A stretch of DNA of 64,000 nt, taken from Polaribacter aquimarinus (GTDB taxonomy: Bacteria > Bacteroidota > Bacteroidia > Flavobacteriales > Flavobacteriaceae). Each line of letters starts with the position of its first letter. Positions within the stretch are counted from its first letter, which is position 1. The DNA lies in the NCBI RefSeq assembly GCF_003129485.1, contig NZ_QFFG01000004.1, positions 248,001-312,000 on the forward strand. The letters run 5' to 3'. The notes beneath the pieces are model-generated. The model was not told the origin of the DNA, did no database searches, and saw only the letters and a program-made list of their open reading frames with translations. Below are positions 43,590-58,300 of the stretch, one piece after another. The position numbers were made by a program, and so were the translations under genes.

Positions 43590-43620
43590 TTGGTTTTATC
43601 ACCTCTATGATGTATATTTG
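43590..43620 (+). promoter_or_regulatory. Promoter of the first giant T9SS gene
   Basis: TTG (43590-43592) and TATATTTG (43613-43620) are 20 nt apart. The -7 box is a perfect TAnnTTTG. The transcript start would lie about 40 nt before the ATG at 43668. Confidence 0.7.
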
Positions 43621-43667
43621 TAAGGAGTAGCTATATAACTGTATAGCAGAGCTTTAAAAAATACATT

Positions 43668-46600
43668 ATGAAAATTATTATTTCGAGAGTATTTGAATTT
43701 GGGGGAATTCAAAGCTTAAAGAATAATTTAGCCTCCTTTACTTTTATTGTATTACTTACTATACTTAGCATTCAAACCAATGCTCAGACAATTCCAAGTA
43801 CTGGTTCTTCAGCTACAACTTGTGGAGACTGTACTCCAACTGGTTGGTTAGATTTTTTAGGAACTCCAGATATTTCGAATAGAAATGTTGCTGGTGGTCA
43901 AGGAACTATTGGTTCAGAAGCAACTTGGACAAATGCACCACTACCTTTACCTCCAACTGGAGATGCTACTTGGATAACAATGAAAGATTTAGGTGGAAAT
44001 GGAACAGAAGAATCTGTTAAAACTAATATGGGAAGTATAGTTTCTGGTAAAGTTTACAGATTAACCCTCTATACAATGACCGCTATTAGTAACGCAGATG
44101 GTGGAACAGGAAATGATGAATATTATGGAGGAGCATACAAATCTAAATTTGATTATCAAATCGGCAAAAACGATGCTAATTTACAACCAAGACAGGTTGT
44201 TTCTGGATTAACCCAAAACTCTTGGGGAAAAACATTTTTTTATTTTTTAGGAGACCCGGATGTGGATAACTCAATGGTTCTAAATATTTTTCCCGGAGAG
44301 TATTCTGCTTATGCGGGTATTGGAACAACTTCTCCTGAAAATCTATTTGTAGAACCTTTACATATTGCTGTAGAATTAAATGCTCTAGACGAATTAGATT
44401 CAGATGGAGATGGTGTGCCAGATTCTGTGGATATAGATGATGATAACGATGGTATATTAGACACCGAAGAACTAACTGTTAGTGGAACAACTTATGACCC
44501 ATTAGGTGATGAAGATGGAGATTTGCTTCCTAACTATTTAGATGTTAGAGATGATAATGGAACTTCAGACGGTAGTACAACAGATTATAATGATATTAAT
44601 GGAGATGGAATACCTGATGTTTATGACTTCGATAAAGATGGAATACCTAATCATTTGGATTTAGATTCAGACAACGATGGTATCCCAGATATTATAGAAG
44701 GTCAGCCAACAGCCACATATGTTGCTCCAACTGGAGTTGTAGGAGCCAATGGGTTAGATAGTGCCTATGAAAACAATGATACACCAAGCGCTACAAGTTA
44801 TACTGTTGTTAATACAGATAGTGGAGTAGATACAATTCCAGATTATTTAGATTTAGATTCAGATAACGATGGAACTAGCGATGAAATTGAAGCAAATTCG
44901 GCATTAACAGAAGAAGTTGGAGACAATGGCTTAGACAATGCTTATGATAATGGAGATGATTATTCTGACCCAAATGGTAGCTTTGACAATACACAAACAG
45001 ACAACTTTCCAGACACAACAGTAGGTGGTGACGTTAACTGGAGAGATAATGGAACCACGGTTGGTAAAGATACTGATGGAGATGGTATTTTAGACAATGT
45101 AGATATAGATGATGATAACGATGGTATTCCTGATGTAAACGAATGTGCTACATCAAATACTGTTGCAAGTGATGCCTCTGGAATTCAAGCAGAAACTAGT
45201 ATCACAACTTCAGCAAATGCCATAGGTTCTAATAATGCTTATGCTATTTTAGATGATGTTGGAGATAGTTTAACCATAGATTTAAATAGCGATACAGATG
45301 TTGCCGACAATACTCTTATTTTTATTGAATCTTCCATAACAGGAGACAATACTCATACCATGAGAGTAGAACAATCTGCAGATAATATTACATTCTCAAA
45401 TCAAAAAATATTTACCTGGACAACTACCGGAGCTGATGAAAACAAAGAATATAGATTAGATGGAGTTGCAAGATATGTCAGAATTCGATTAGAAGTAGAT
45501 AATGGAGGAACATTACAAATAGACAATGTAAGTTTCGAAGGCTTTACTATTACTTGTGATGAAGATGGAGATGGAATCCCTAACGAGTTGGATTTAGACT
45601 CAGATAATGATGGAATTCCAGATAATATAGAATCTCAAGTTACTTCTGCTTATGTTCCACCTGCAGATGTAGATTCAGATGGAGATGGTTTAGACGATGC
45701 TTATGATCCGGATTGCACCCCTTGTGGAGCAGTAACTGGTGTAGATTTATCAACACCAAATAATCATGACGGATTGGATAATCCAGATTATCTTGACTTA
45801 GATTCAGATAACGATGGAACCTCAGATAGAATAGAAGCTAACCTCTCTCTTAGTGGTTCTCCTGGAGCCAATGGTTTAGACTCTAATTACGACAATGGAG
45901 ATAATTATGTAGATGTTAACGGAAATAATGATGACACTCCTTTCGGTGAATATCCTAACACAAATGGTGCTGATGTACCAAATGATGTTGATTGGAGAGA
46001 TAACACAACAATATATACAGATAATGATAATGATGGTGTTCCTGACACCACAGATTTAGATGATGACAACGATGGTATCTTAGACACAGAAGAAACAGGT
46101 GGTTACGACCCATCTGCAGATGCAGATACAGATGACATACCAAACTATAAAGACCCTGATTTTGCAACTGGTGTTCCTGGTGATACTATCAATACTTTTG
46201 GTATTTGGACCAGCTTAGACCCAGACAATGATGGAGTTCCGAATCATTTTGATTTAGATGCAGATAACGATGGAATACCTGATAATATAGAAGGACAAAC
46301 TACTAATGGATATATCATTCCAAATGGAGTTGTAAATGCAAGTGGTATAGATACGGCATATGGTATTAGTGGATTAACACCTATAGATACAGATACAGAT
46401 GGAGATAATGATTATTTAGAACTTGACTCAGATAATGATGGCTTATTAGATAATACAGAAGCTGGTGTTACCTTAACAGGAATTGTTGGTAACAATGGTT
46501 TAGACAATGTTTATGATAATGGTGATAACTACACAGACGTAAATGGTAGTTTTGATGGTTCTCAAACTGATAATTTCCCAGATGATGATGGTGATGTTTT

Positions 46601-49600
46601 TTCTGGTGGAGATGTAGATTACAGAGATAATACGTTTACAATCGATACTGATGGAGATGGCGTAAACGATGAAATAGATTTAGATGATGACAATGACGGT
46701 ATTTTAGATTCCATAGAACAAAGTACTAATGGAGATTGTGTTGGAGCCGATAAAACTCTAGACTGGGGAGACACTAGTGAATTTGGAGGAAATACTACTA
46801 CTGAAGACCCAACCACTTTAAATGGAGGTGTTACTACAGAAAGTAAAGTAGATATTACATTAACTAGAACTACAACTGTAGGTAGTGATAGTAATTATCT
46901 CATTGGTAATTCTGCTGTTTCGAATAGCACAAATGCATATATTTTTACGCAAAGAGCAGCTGTTTCGGCAGAATCAAGACACATATTTACCTTTAAAGCT
47001 CCTGTAAAAGACTTAAGCTTTACCATTTATGATATTGATGAAGATAATGGTGCTGGTGGAACATCAAAAGACAAAGTTCAAATTATTATTACACAACAAG
47101 ATGGATCTACATATACTATGGTTGGAGGTACAGACTATACAACACCAGCTGCAACTATAACAGATTTAGGTTCAAATACTTTCGAGGCAAATAACGACAA
47201 CACCAACGAAGACCTAGTTATTAACTCAATTCCTGTTTATATTACAAAAATTCAAATAGTTTTTTCTAATACTGGGTCTGGTTCTATATCAAACAATCAA
47301 AGTTTAGCTGTTGGAAACTTTACGTATTGTTCACCATTAGATTCAGATGGAGATGGTATTTTCGATTATATAGATTTAGATTCTGATAACGATGGTATTC
47401 CAGACAATATTGAAGCACAATCAACAGCAGGTTACATTACTCCTTCTGGTAGTTACAGTATTACAGGTATAGATTTAGCATACGGAACAGGTCTTACACC
47501 AGTTAACACAGATGGTGATGCTAACCCAGATTATTTAGATTTAGATTCTGATAACGAAGGAGGTTTTGATATTGTAGAATCTGGTGCTGGTTTAACAGAT
47601 GGAAATACAGATGGTATAGCAGATGGTGCTCCTTCAGTTTTTGGCACAAATGGTTTAATAAACACTCTTGAAACAGGAGATACAGATCAAGGTTACACTG
47701 ATGTTAATGGTGAATATGACAACACTTTTAAAACCGTTTTTACAGATACAGATGGTGATGTAGATATGGGAGGTGATTTAGATTATAGAGATGATTTAGC
47801 TGGAATAGATTTAGATAATGATGGTTTTGTGAATTCTGTCGATATAGATGATGATGGTGATGGAATACCAGATATTAATGAAAGTGGTGGTAATGATCCT
47901 GATGGTGATGAAGACAATGATGGAACACTTAACTATCTTGACACATCAGATGATGGCTCAGGTGGCCCAGGAGGTACAACCAATTACACTGATGCAGACG
48001 GCAATGGTATTCCTGATGTTTATGATTTTGATGGTGATGGTGTTGCTAACCATTTAGACATAGATGCAGACAACGATGGTATTCCAGACAATGTAGAAGC
48101 ACAAACAACTACAGGTTATGTTCCACCTGCAACTGTCGGTGATACAGATACTGATAATGATGGTTTAAATGATGCTTACGACCCAGATTGTACACCTTGT
48201 GGTAGTATAACTGGTGTAGATTTATCAACTCCAAACAATCATGATGGTACAGACAACCCTGATTATTTAGATACAGATTCAGATAACGATGGAACTTTCG
48301 ATATTGCAGAAAATCAAGTAAATAATGCTACTGATGCAATTTTAGATGCAAATACTGGCAATACTACTGACGGAACTCCAGACGGAATTGTTGACCCATC
48401 AAGCTTTGTAGATACTGATGGAGATGGTTTAGCAGATGTTTTTGAAGGCATAGACAATAATGATGGCTATGATGTAAATGATGAAATAGATACACCACAG
48501 TCTGACTTACCAGATGTAGATTCTGATGTTCTTACAACTGGAGATGTAGATTTTAGAGATAATACGTTAGATCCTGTTACTCCTGGAATTACAAATGGTA
48601 TTCTTTGGTTAAGAGCAGACAGAGGTGTAACAGAAGCCTCAGATGAAGTTACAGCATGGGTAGATCAAACCACACCTTCTTTTACAGCTACATCTCCAAC
48701 AGGAGAAGCTCCAGATAGATTAGATGCTACTGCCAACTTGTTAAATTTTAACCCAGTTATCGATTTTGATGATACAAATAATGAAGATTTAATAATTACA
48801 GGTGGTATCTTAGGGAGTGGATCAACATATGACAATTTATGGACATATGTTGTTACAAATCCTAATACACATAAAAACTCATTTATATTTGTGGAAGCTT
48901 TAACAGGTTCAAGTGTTAACTTCCATGTTAAAATTAGTAACGATGCTCCTACTGATCCTCTTGTGTGGAGGCAACGTTTTGGAGCAAGTGGGACTATTTT
49001 TGCAACTAATAATCCACCAAATTTTTTAAATAATTATTCATTATACACTTTTGGAACGGCTACTTCAAGCACAGATACCCCAACAGGATTTGAACAAGCA
49101 AATCATCAATTAGGTGCTGTTTTAAATACTACAAGTGGTAATACAATAGCTACTATAACCGGTGCTGGTTCCAATATGGGTATTGGAAGTAATGCAGGAG
49201 GAAGTAACCGCTATTGGGATGGACAAATTGCGGAAATAATGGTTTTTAATGAAAAACCTACAGCATTAAAACAACAATCCATAGAAAGTTATTTGGCAAT
49301 AAAATACGGTTTTACGTTAAGTACAACTTCCTATTCTGCAGACATTGTAGAAGGAGATTATATTTTATCCGATCAATCTACAAAAGTTTGGGATTACAGT
49401 GCTAACAGCTCATATCATAATGATGTAGCTGGTATTGGTAGAGACGATGCTTTAGATTTTATCCAAAAACAATCTAAATCAGTTGGCGTAAGTTCGGATG
49501 CCATTATAACTATTGGTTTAGGAGCAATTGCTTCTTCAAACACTGCTAATGCTAATTCATTTAGCAGTAACAAAGATTTCTTAATGTGGGGTAATGACAA

Positions 49601-52250
49601 TGGTGTAATTAATACAACAACAGAAACTGAAATTATTTGTGCTCCCGAAAAAACTATTGGTAGAACTTGGAAAATTGTAGAAACTGGTAATGTTGGTTCT
49701 GTTCAAATAGCCGCTAATAAAGCCATTATTGATGGTGCTTTAAACACACCATTTACCATAAAAGTTTTAAAAGTAGCTGATGATGAAGCCTTTACTACAA
49801 ATGTTAATTATGTTCCATTAAATGACACTACTATAAACTCAGAAAATGTTTATGAAGCCAACTTCGACTTCAATGGTACTAAATATTTTACCTACAGTGA
49901 AATAAACGGAATCTTTTGGAATGGTGGTGAAGCTTTAGAAGCAGATAGATGGATTGGTGGATTCAATTCTGGGAAGCCGACTACAAATGTAGCTGATAAA
50001 GATAAGGTAATGATTATTGATGCTCAAGGTACCTCTAACCACCCAACTCTAACAGAAGATGCCATTGTAGAATGTGTTTGGATTAAAACTGGCTCTAAAT
50101 TAATGGTAGATGATAACAAATATTTAGAGTTTGATGAAGATTTTATTTTAGATGGTGAATTACGTTTAATTGACAACGGACAATTAATACAAACCCATAC
50201 AGGTTTATCAAATGTTCAAGGTAACGGAAAGCTATATAGAGACCAAGCAGCAATTGTACCTAGCATATACAGATATCATTATTGGACTTCTCCAGTAAGA
50301 GAACTAAATAAAGACACCTTTAGAGTTGGAGAAGTATTATTTGATGGGAATGACTCAACATCTGAAACATCTATTTTGCGACCTATTACTTGGTCTGGAG
50401 AGGGTAATATTTATGATGGTGCCACAGGAACTGTTTCTCCAGATTTACCCATTAAAATTGCACCTTATTGGATTTATTCTTATTTGTATGGAACTACTCA
50501 AGCAGATTGGGCACAACAGTTTCAAACAGGTGTTTTACAAAGAGGACAAGGTTTTTCAATGAAAAGTACTGGTCAAAATCCACAGAATTTCACTTTTGCG
50601 GGTACACCAAATGATGGTTCAATTACCTTTAATTTTCCAGCAAATACTACAAGCTTATTAGGTAATCCCTACCCATCTGCGTTAGATGCTGTAAATTTTA
50701 TCAGCACTAATTTAAGTTCTATCGATGGTACTCTATATTTTTGGGAACATACTGGTGAAGACGATTCTGTTTCTTCTGCTACAGAAGGTCATAATTTAAC
50801 AGGTTATCAAGGTGGATATTCTCAAAGAAACATAGCTATGGGAATTGCAGCTAATAGTGTTCCAGCTGTTGCACCTTTCACATTCGATTTTGAGAATGCC
50901 ATAGACAATACATCAGATATAACTCAAACAGTAGAAGGTTTTTCTGTTACGTATACTACTTCTAACAATAAACAAGATTTAGACACCACTGAAAATGAAG
51001 CTGGTGGAACAACGGGTAAATATTTAGATTTGAATGATGAAATTTCAGCATCATACACCTCAACATTTACTTTTAATAGTGATGTAGATATTGTAAGTGT
51101 TTATATTGCTAAAAAAGGAGCTGGAACTTTGAATGTTACATTTAGCGATAATGGACCTGAAGATAATGATGATGTTGTTCAGGTTCTTACAGATACAAAC
51201 GGAGTTACGGTTAATTTAAATTGGGTTGATGTATCTTCTTTTACTATTAGTGCTGATAATGAATATAATTTAATAATAGATGATATTAAATTTAGAGAAG
51301 GTAATTTACCTGGTATAGATCCCGCAGATACTTACCATGCCCCAAACCGATATATCGCTGTAGCTCAAGGTTTTTTTGTTTCTGCATCACCTTCTGGAGG
51401 TGAAGTAAGGTTTGAAAACTCCATGAGAAATTTTGAAACAGATATTTACAGTGACCCAAGTAATGATGGTAGTGGTACAGGAACATATTTCTTTAAAGGA
51501 GTTAAACAACAAAAAAATGCAAGTAACAACAATATACAAGATGTAAACCTCTTGCCTATTTTAAAATTAGGGTTTAACTACAAATCTCCTAGACAAATTG
51601 ATTTACATAGACAAATCGGAATTTCATTTAGAAGAGGCAACACATTCAACTATGACAACGGATATGATAGTGAAGTTTACGATGTTGGAACAACAGATTT
51701 CTATTGGCATTTTCCTGATTATTCAAATAAGAAGCTTATTATTGCGGGCGTTTCAGAAATTAATAAAGACTTAGAAGTTCCTTTAACGATTTCTGTAGAT
51801 AATAATACACCTTTTACTATTGAAATAGATCATCAAAGAAATATTGATAAAGATATTTTTATTCATGATAAAGTAACGAATATTTATCACAAATTATCAG
51901 ATGAAACTGCTATAGAGTTTAAACTTGATAAAGGCGAATATAGAAAACGTTTTTATTTAACCTTTAATGAAAGTAGCCCTACTTTAAATACTGATGAAAA
52001 TATAATACTTAAAAAAATTAATATTTATTTAAATAACGATTCAAAAGAAATAATTATTGAAAACAAAGACAATATTATAATAAAAAATATAGAAATCTAT
52101 AACATATTAGGGCAAAAAATAAAAACTTGGTCTAATATAAAAAGAACCTTAGAAAATAGATTAGAGGTTAAAACTTTATCCAATTCTTTTTATATTATTA
52201 AAATTAAAACCGAAAAAGAAATTTTATCTAAAAAGATTTTTATAAAGTAG
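43668..52250 (+). CDS. Giant secreted T9SS protein with thrombospondin type 3 repeats (paralog 1)
   Basis: A 2860-residue protein. It has a long signal peptide of about 41 residues, with an N-region containing RVFEFGGIQ before the hydrophobic core (cut after NAQ). A conserved N-domain follows (about 42-240; [19 protein letters not shown]). The acidic calcium-binding region (about 240-1640) is built of DxDxDG(D/I)PD thrombospondin type 3 repeats in five long units, each ending in a D(V/L)(D/N)(Y/W/F)RD motif. Two inserted beta-sandwich domains interrupt this region. A LamG-like module (LWLRADRGV, about 1645-1900) is followed by a long C-terminal region ([25 protein letters not shown]). A type A T9SS sorting domain ends it ([21 protein letters not shown]). 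The likely role is a surface adhesin or glue; there is no catalytic motif. Confidence 0.85.
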   Translation: MKIIISRVFEFGGIQSLKNNLASFTFIVLLTILSIQTNAQTIPSTGSSATTCGDCTPTGWLDFLGTPDISNRNVAGGQGTIGSEATWTNAPLPLPPTGDATWITMKDLGGNGTEESVKTNMGSIVSGKVYRLTLYTMTAISNADGGTGNDEYYGGAYKSKFDYQIGKNDANLQPRQVVSGLTQNSWGKTFFYFLGDPDVDNSMVLNIFPGEYSAYAGIGTTSPENLFVEPLHIAVELNALDELDSDGDGVPDSVDIDDDNDGILDTEELTVSGTTYDPLGDEDGDLLPNYLDVRDDNGTSDGSTTDYNDINGDGIPDVYDFDKDGIPNHLDLDSDNDGIPDIIEGQPTATYVAPTGVVGANGLDSAYENNDTPSATSYTVVNTDSGVDTIPDYLDLDSDNDGTSDEIEANSALTEEVGDNGLDNAYDNGDDYSDPNGSFDNTQTDNFPDTTVGGDVNWRDNGTTVGKDTDGDGILDNVDIDDDNDGIPDVNECATSNTVASDASGIQAETSITTSANAIGSNNAYAILDDVGDSLTIDLNSDTDVADNTLIFIESSITGDNTHTMRVEQSADNITFSNQKIFTWTTTGADENKEYRLDGVARYVRIRLEVDNGGTLQIDNVSFEGFTITCDEDGDGIPNELDLDSDNDGIPDNIESQVTSAYVPPADVDSDGDGLDDAYDPDCTPCGAVTGVDLSTPNNHDGLDNPDYLDLDSDNDGTSDRIEANLSLSGSPGANGLDSNYDNGDNYVDVNGNNDDTPFGEYPNTNGADVPNDVDWRDNTTIYTDNDNDGVPDTTDLDDDNDGILDTEETGGYDPSADADTDDIPNYKDPDFATGVPGDTINTFGIWTSLDPDNDGVPNHFDLDADNDGIPDNIEGQTTNGYIIPNGVVNASGIDTAYGISGLTPIDTDTDGDNDYLELDSDNDGLLDNTEAGVTLTGIVGNNGLDNVYDNGDNYTDVNGSFDGSQTDNFPDDDGDVFSGGDVDYRDNTFTIDTDGDGVNDEIDLDDDNDGILDSIEQSTNGDCVGADKTLDWGDTSEFGGNTTTEDPTTLNGGVTTESKVDITLTRTTTVGSDSNYLIGNSAVSNSTNAYIFTQRAAVSAESRHIFTFKAPVKDLSFTIYDIDEDNGAGGTSKDKVQIIITQQDGSTYTMVGGTDYTTPAATITDLGSNTFEANNDNTNEDLVINSIPVYITKIQIVFSNTGSGSISNNQSLAVGNFTYCSPLDSDGDGIFDYIDLDSDNDGIPDNIEAQSTAGYITPSGSYSITGIDLAYGTGLTPVNTDGDANPDYLDLDSDNEGGFDIVESGAGLTDGNTDGIADGAPSVFGTNGLINTLETGDTDQGYTDVNGEYDNTFKTVFTDTDGDVDMGGDLDYRDDLAGIDLDNDGFVNSVDIDDDGDGIPDINESGGNDPDGDEDNDGTLNYLDTSDDGSGGPGGTTNYTDADGNGIPDVYDFDGDGVANHLDIDADNDGIPDNVEAQTTTGYVPPATVGDTDTDNDGLNDAYDPDCTPCGSITGVDLSTPNNHDGTDNPDYLDTDSDNDGTFDIAENQVNNATDAILDANTGNTTDGTPDGIVDPSSFVDTDGDGLADVFEGIDNNDGYDVNDEIDTPQSDLPDVDSDVLTTGDVDFRDNTLDPVTPGITNGILWLRADRGVTEASDEVTAWVDQTTPSFTATSPTGEAPDRLDATANLLNFNPVIDFDDTNNEDLIITGGILGSGSTYDNLWTYVVTNPNTHKNSFIFVEALTGSSVNFHVKISNDAPTDPLVWRQRFGASGTIFATNNPPNFLNNYSLYTFGTATSSTDTPTGFEQANHQLGAVLNTTSGNTIATITGAGSNMGIGSNAGGSNRYWDGQIAEIMVFNEKPTALKQQSIESYLAIKYGFTLSTTSYSADIVEGDYILSDQSTKVWDYSANSSYHNDVAGIGRDDALDFIQKQSKSVGVSSDAIITIGLGAIASSNTANANSFSSNKDFLMWGNDNGVINTTTETEIICAPEKTIGRTWKIVETGNVGSVQIAANKAIIDGALNTPFTIKVLKVADDEAFTTNVNYVPLNDTTINSENVYEANFDFNGTKYFTYSEINGIFWNGGEALEADRWIGGFNSGKPTTNVADKDKVMIIDAQGTSNHPTLTEDAIVECVWIKTGSKLMVDDNKYLEFDEDFILDGELRLIDNGQLIQTHTGLSNVQGNGKLYRDQAAIVPSIYRYHYWTSPVRELNKDTFRVGEVLFDGNDSTSETSILRPITWSGEGNIYDGATGTVSPDLPIKIAPYWIYSYLYGTTQADWAQQFQTGVLQRGQGFSMKSTGQNPQNFTFAGTPNDGSITFNFPANTTSLLGNPYPSALDAVNFISTNLSSIDGTLYFWEHTGEDDSVSSATEGHNLTGYQGGYSQRNIAMGIAANSVPAVAPFTFDFENAIDNTSDITQTVEGFSVTYTTSNNKQDLDTTENEAGGTTGKYLDLNDEISASYTSTFTFNSDVDIVSVYIAKKGAGTLNVTFSDNGPEDNDDVVQVLTDTNGVTVNLNWVDVSSFTISADNEYNLIIDDIKFREGNLPGIDPADTYHAPNRYIAVAQGFFVSASPSGGEVRFENSMRNFETDIYSDPSNDGSGTGTYFFKGVKQQKNASNNNIQDVNLLPILKLGFNYKSPRQIDLHRQIGISFRRGNTFNYDNGYDSEVYDVGTTDFYWHFPDYSNKKLIIAGVSEINKDLEVPLTISVDNNTPFTIEIDHQRNIDKDIFIHDKVTNIYHKLSDETAIEFKLDKGEYRKRFYLTFNESSPTLNTDENIILKKINIYLNNDSKEIIIENKDNIIIKNIEIYNILGQKIKTWSNIKRTLENRLEVKTLSNSFYIIKIKTEKEILSKKIFIK

Positions 52251-52333
52251 TATAATAAGAACTTAAGTTAACAAATTATATTTTAACAAACACATCTCAT
52301 AGGTTATGTTTTTTTTATTAAAAAAAATAACAT

Positions 52334-52341
52334 TACTTTTG
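52334..52341 (+). promoter_or_regulatory. Possible promoter -7 box of the second giant gene
   Basis: TACTTTTG matches TAnnTTTG, 38 nt before the ATG at 52379. No clear TTG lies at the -33 position. An AT-only imperfect hairpin just upstream (about 52304-52335) may weakly end the preceding transcript. Confidence 0.4.
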
Positions 52342-52378
52342 CAGTATTCCCCCCAATTATTTATTCAACAAACAATAC

Positions 52379-55300
52379 ATGAAAAAAATGTTTTTCAGTG
52401 TACTAGAATTTGGGGTAATTCTATTCACTAAAAAAAAACAATACAAGGTTTTAATTACTTTACTATTGTTTTTGACTTCTGCAGTAACTTTTTCACAAAC
52501 GATACCAGGTACGGGTTCTAATAATGCTACTTGTGGGGACTGTACACCCACAGGTTGGTTAGATTTTAATGGAACACCAGATATTTCTAGAGGAACTATT
52601 GCTGGAGGTCAAGGTACTATTGGTGCAGAAGCAACATGGTCAGCTGGTATTCTACCTAACCCTCCAACAGGGCATGCAACATGGATAACTATGAAAGACT
52701 TAGGAGGTAATGGTACAGAAGAATCCGTTAGAACTACTATGGGAGATTTAGAAGTTGGAAAATTGTATAGACTTACCATATATACTATGTCTGCAACAAG
52801 TAATGCCAACGGTGGCACAGGTAATAACGAATATTATGGAGGTACACACAAACAGAAATTTGACTACCAAGTAGGTAAAAATGCGGCTACTTTATACCCA
52901 AGGCAGGTAGTAAATAGAATTTCTAAAAACGAATGGGGTAAGACATATTTTTACTTCATAGGAAATCCAGATAATATTGTAGGTGGCAAAGGTACTATGG
53001 TGTTAAATGTTTTTCCTGGTGAATATTCTGCTTATCCTGGTATTGGAAACGAAACCCCAGAAAATACATCTGTTGAACCACTTCACATAGCTGTAGAGTT
53101 AAATGCTATCGAAAAAATAGATACAGATGGAGACGGTATAGATGATACAATTGATATTGATGATGATAATGATGGTATTCTTGATACTGTAGAACTTACA
53201 GTTAATGGAACCACCTATGATCCACTTGGTGATGAAGATGGAGACTTCCTTCCGAACTATTTAGATGTTAGAGATGATAACGGTGTTGGAGACTCTAGTA
53301 CAACTAATTATGATGATATCAATGGAGATGGTATTCCAAATGTATATGATTTTGATAATGATGGTATTCCTAATCATTTAGATTTAGATTCAGATAATGA
53401 TGGTATACCAGATATTATAGAAGCACAATCAACTTCTGGTTATATCCCTCCGAATGGTGTCGTGGGTGTAAATGGTCTAGACAGCGCTTACGAAAGTGGA
53501 GATGATACTGTAAATGCTAACGGTTTAGGTGGTTTAAATGGTGCTGGACTTATCAATTTTGATAGTAATGGAAACCCCGATTACTTAGATTTAGACTCTG
53601 ATGGCGATGGTGTTTCAGATACGATCGAAGGTAATATAAATCTATCTGGAGATGTTGGTGAAAATGGATTAGACGATGCTTATGATAATGGTAGTAAATA
53701 TACAGATGTAAATGGAAGCTTTGATAATACACAGCTCAATAACTTTCCAAATACAAGTGCTGCAGATTCTCCTGATGATGTCAATTGGAGAGACTCTGGA
53801 ACCATAATTCAAAAAGATACTGATGGTGATGGAATTCCAGATTCTGTAGATATAGATGATGATAATGATGGTATTATAGATACTGTCGAATGTGCTACAG
53901 TCAACAGAACTCAAAGTAATGCATCATCAGTTCAAAGTCAAAGTAGTGTTACAAATTCAGGTAATTCAATTGGTTCAGATAATTTAAGAGCAACATTAAA
54001 TTCTACTTCAGATGTATTAACTATAGATTTAGGTGTTATAGTCCCCAAAAACACTATTATTGAAATAGAATCACGTATTACAGGCTCATTAAGTAATGAA
54101 ATGAAAATTGAGCAATCTTCAACTACTTCCAATTTTACAAACCCAAAAGTTTTTAACTGGATAGCTCTAAACACAGAACAAAACAAAGAGTATAAATTAT
54201 CTGCAGATGCAAGATACATTCAAATTACATTAGCTGTTTACACCTCAGGGACTCTTGAAATAGATAATATATTATATCAAGCTCATGACGTAGTCTGTGA
54301 TTCTGATGGAGATGGCATACCCAATATAGTAGATTTAGATTCGGATAATGACGGAATCCCAGACAATATCGAAGCACAAGCAACAACAAATCAAGGAGGT
54401 TCTCCTTATATAGCTCCAGGTGGCTCCGTTGGTGCTAATGGTTTATACAGTGTTTATGAAAATAATGACACAGCTGGAGCAACAGGTTTAGGTGGTGCTG
54501 GTGGTGCTGGATTAATAAATACAGATAGTGGAAATGATGCTATTCCTGATTATTTAGATTCAGACTCTGATAATGATGGTATTTCTGATAGAGCTGAAGC
54601 TAACCTATCCATAAGTGGTAATTTTGGTGCTAATGGTTTAGATGCAAACTATGATGTTGGTGATGGTTATACAGACACTAATGGTAGCTTTGACAATACA
54701 CAAACAGACAATTTCCCTGATGCAGATAATGATGTTAACGATGGTAGTGGAGATGATTCTGGTGATGTAGATTATAGAGATGCTGACTCTTCTTTTAGTG
54801 ATAACGATAATGACGGTATCCCTGATGCTACAGATTTAGATGATGATAATGATGGTATATTAGATACAGAAGAAGGTTTTGACAACTGTAGTGGCACAAT
54901 AACTTCTTCAATTTTTACAATAACCACTGCTGGAGGTACTACTACAGACAATATAAATTTAACTTCTTTAGGTGTAGCAATTGGTAGTCAAGTTGTAATA
55001 AGTAATATTCAAGCGGAAGGTGATTTAGATGGAGGTTCCGAAACATTCACCGTAAATATTAATAGTGGTAGTTATGTCTCTCCATCAGTAAATACAGGGG
55101 TACAATGTAGCACCACCCTTGGTTTTAACCCACTAACAAGTCCAATAACACAAACCGTAAGCGTCATAGATATCGGTTCTGGAACACCAGGAATAACAAT
55201 TTTAGCAGATGCTTCAGCAGATGTAGGTGTTTTAGGAGGTTGTACAGGTGCAATGCGATACACAATCCAAGTAAGCTGTTCTCCAGCTCTTGATACAGAT

Positions 55301-58300
55301 AATGACGGAGTCCCTAATTACTTAGATTTAGACTCAGATAATGATGGTATTCCTGATAACATCGAAGCACAAAGTACAATAGGTTATATTACTCCTAATG
55401 GTGTATTTAATGCAAATGGTATTGACACTGCTTATTCCACTGGCACAAATGGTTTAACTCCACAAGACACTGATGGTGATGGTCTTAAAGATTATTTAGA
55501 AACAGACTCAGACAATGATGGCCTATTGGATAATACTGAAGCTGGAACTTCAATTTCTGGAGTTTTTGGTACAAATGGATTAGATGCTAATTATGACAAT
55601 GGTGATAACTACACAGATGTTAATGGTAATTACGATAACTCACAAACAAATAACTTTCCTGATGTAGATGGTGATGTTTTTTCTGGTGGAGATGTAGATT
55701 ATAGAGATGATACATTTACAAATGACATCGATGGAGATGGTGTAAGTAATGAAACAGATTTAGATGATGATAATGATGGTATTCTAGATACTGTAGAAAT
55801 AGGCACGTGTTCCGTAAATAACGGTATTTTAGATTGGGATGCTGAATATACAGAAGGTACAACAACAGAAACCTCTGGAGATGATCCAATTACCACAAAT
55901 GCAAATATTACAAATGCAAATGTAGAATTTAGAATGTCTAGAACTACTAACGTGGGTAGTGACAGTAATTATCGTATAAATGATTTTATTACTACAAATT
56001 CTTCTTACACTATCAGACAAAGAGCTTCTATTGGTGCGGAATCAAGGCACATTTTCGATTTAAGTGCTCCAATATATAATTTATCTTTTACTATTTATGA
56101 TATTAATAGGGAAACTGCAGCTACGGCTACAGACGATGTTCAAGTAATCTTAACAAAGCAAGATGGTTCTACTTATACACTTTTAGCAACAGACTACACA
56201 ACTGGAGCATCTTACACCTACAGCGGAGGAACTTTCACAGGTACTACAACAGGAACATCAAATGTAACAATTGGAGCAATACCGGCTTGGATTGTTAAAA
56301 TACAAATTGTATATAAAAATGTAGGTACTGGTACTGTTACTCCTTTTAACGAATCACAAGATATTGCTTTAGGTAATTTTACATATTGTACCCCTTTAGA
56401 TACAGATGGTGATGGGGTTTTCGATTATATTGATTTAGATTCAGATAACGACGGAATTCCTGATAACTTTGAAGCTCAACCCACCGGTAGCTACATCCCT
56501 CCTACTGGAAGTTATGGTATTACAGGTATCGATTTAGCTTATGGTAATGGAGTTACTCCAGAAAATACAGATGCAACTGCTATTGGTCCATTAGTTTCAG
56601 ACACTATACCAGATTATTTAGACCCAGACTCAGACGGTGATGGAACAAATGATGTATTAGAATCAAGTTTAGGTGGAGCTTTACCAAATGATGGCAGCAA
56701 AGTTACTGGTACTTTTGGTACTAATGGATTACTAGATACATTAGATAACGGAGATACTTACAATGATGTAAATGGTAGTTTTGACAACACCGTTTCAGAT
56801 AATTTTACTGATAGCGACAATGACGTTACTATTGGCGGGGATTTAGATTATAGAGATACCGTTGTTGGTGTGGATACCGATAAAGATGGTATTGGAAATG
56901 CTACAGATATTGATGATGATAACGATGGTATTACTGATATTTCAGAAAGTGGGGGAAACAATCCTGATGGTGATGAAGATGGAGATGGTACACCAAATTA
57001 TAGAGATAATTCTGATGGAGGTAATGGTGGTGATGGAAGCACCACTAATTATACAGACACAAATAATGATGGAATCCCTGATGTGTATGACTTTGATAAT
57101 GATGGTGTTCCAAATCATTTAGATATAGATACTGATAATGATGGTATTCCAGATAATATAGAAGCACAAACAACAGTTGGTTATGTTCCCCCTTCTACAG
57201 ATACAGATAATGATGCAGATAATGATGGTTTAAACGATGCGTACGATACTGATTGTACAGTAGGTAGTCCTTGTGGAACAAGTAATACAGTTGGGGTAGA
57301 TATCTCAACTACACCAAGAAACACAGACAACACAGACAATCCAGATTATAAAGATTTAGATTCAGACAATGATGGGAAACCTGATATAGAAGAAAATGGA
57401 GATTCTGATAACTCTATTAGTGGTAATGATTCAGATGGAGATGGACTAGATGATAATTTTGAAGGTTCTGACTTAAATGATGGTTATGATGTAAATGATG
57501 AAATAAACACTCCTCAGACTGACTTACCAGATGTAGATTCTGATGTTACAACCGATGATGTAGATTATAGAGATTCAGATGATGATCCAGTATCTCCAAA
57601 TTATTCTGGTAATACATTATGGCTTAGAGCTGATAAAGACGTTACTGGAGGTAATGATGTAACTCTTTGGTCAGATCAAACACCTGGTAACGCAGATTTT
57701 GTTGGAGATGGTACACCAGATGTAACTGTAACTGCAAATAATTTAAACTTTAATCCTACAGTTACATTTGTTCAAGCTGATAATGATGTACTTAGATATA
57801 CAGGAAACCTAAACCCCAGAACAATGTATATTGTTTATAAGGATGCAGCAACAACAAATTGGACAACTCCATTTACAAATGATGATGCAGATGGTATTGG
57901 GCATGGGCATTCAGACGATTCTCAATTGTACAACACTACTTGGACTCCTCCTGACGTTAGAAATGGTGCAGAGTATGTAAATGGTCTTTCGTCAGATTTT
58001 CTAACAAAATCAAGACCAGACAATTACGAGATACACTCAAGAGTTTACCTTTCTAATATTTCTAACGAATCTAGAAATTATTATGTTGGTAGAGATAGAG
58101 AACAAGGTACAGATAGAGTTATAGATGGTGCAGTGGCTGAGGTTATTTTATATAGCGATGCCCATACAGATGCAAGAAGACAAGAAGTAGAAACTTATCT
58201 AGCTATAAAATATGGATTTACATTGGATGTAACTGATAATAGTGGCTCAATCGTTGAAGGAGATTATATTCTTACTGGAGGTAACCCAACTATTTGGGAT

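Noticed and set aside
44390-48580. Dense short repeats (GATGATAACGATGG-like) that could be mistaken for a CRISPR array or microsatellite
   Set aside because: They stay in one frame, encode DxDxDG thrombospondin type 3 motifs, vary in codon use and lack constant repeat/spacer lengths.
52304-52335. AT-only inverted repeat between the giant genes as a strong terminator
   Set aside because: The arms are imperfect and consist almost only of A/T runs, which occur by chance in this composition.
56862-57122. Methionine/isoleucine-rich frames inside the giant genes
   Set aside because: These are off-frame readings of Asp/Gly codons (GATGGT read as ATGGTG), with no ribosome site or signal of their own.
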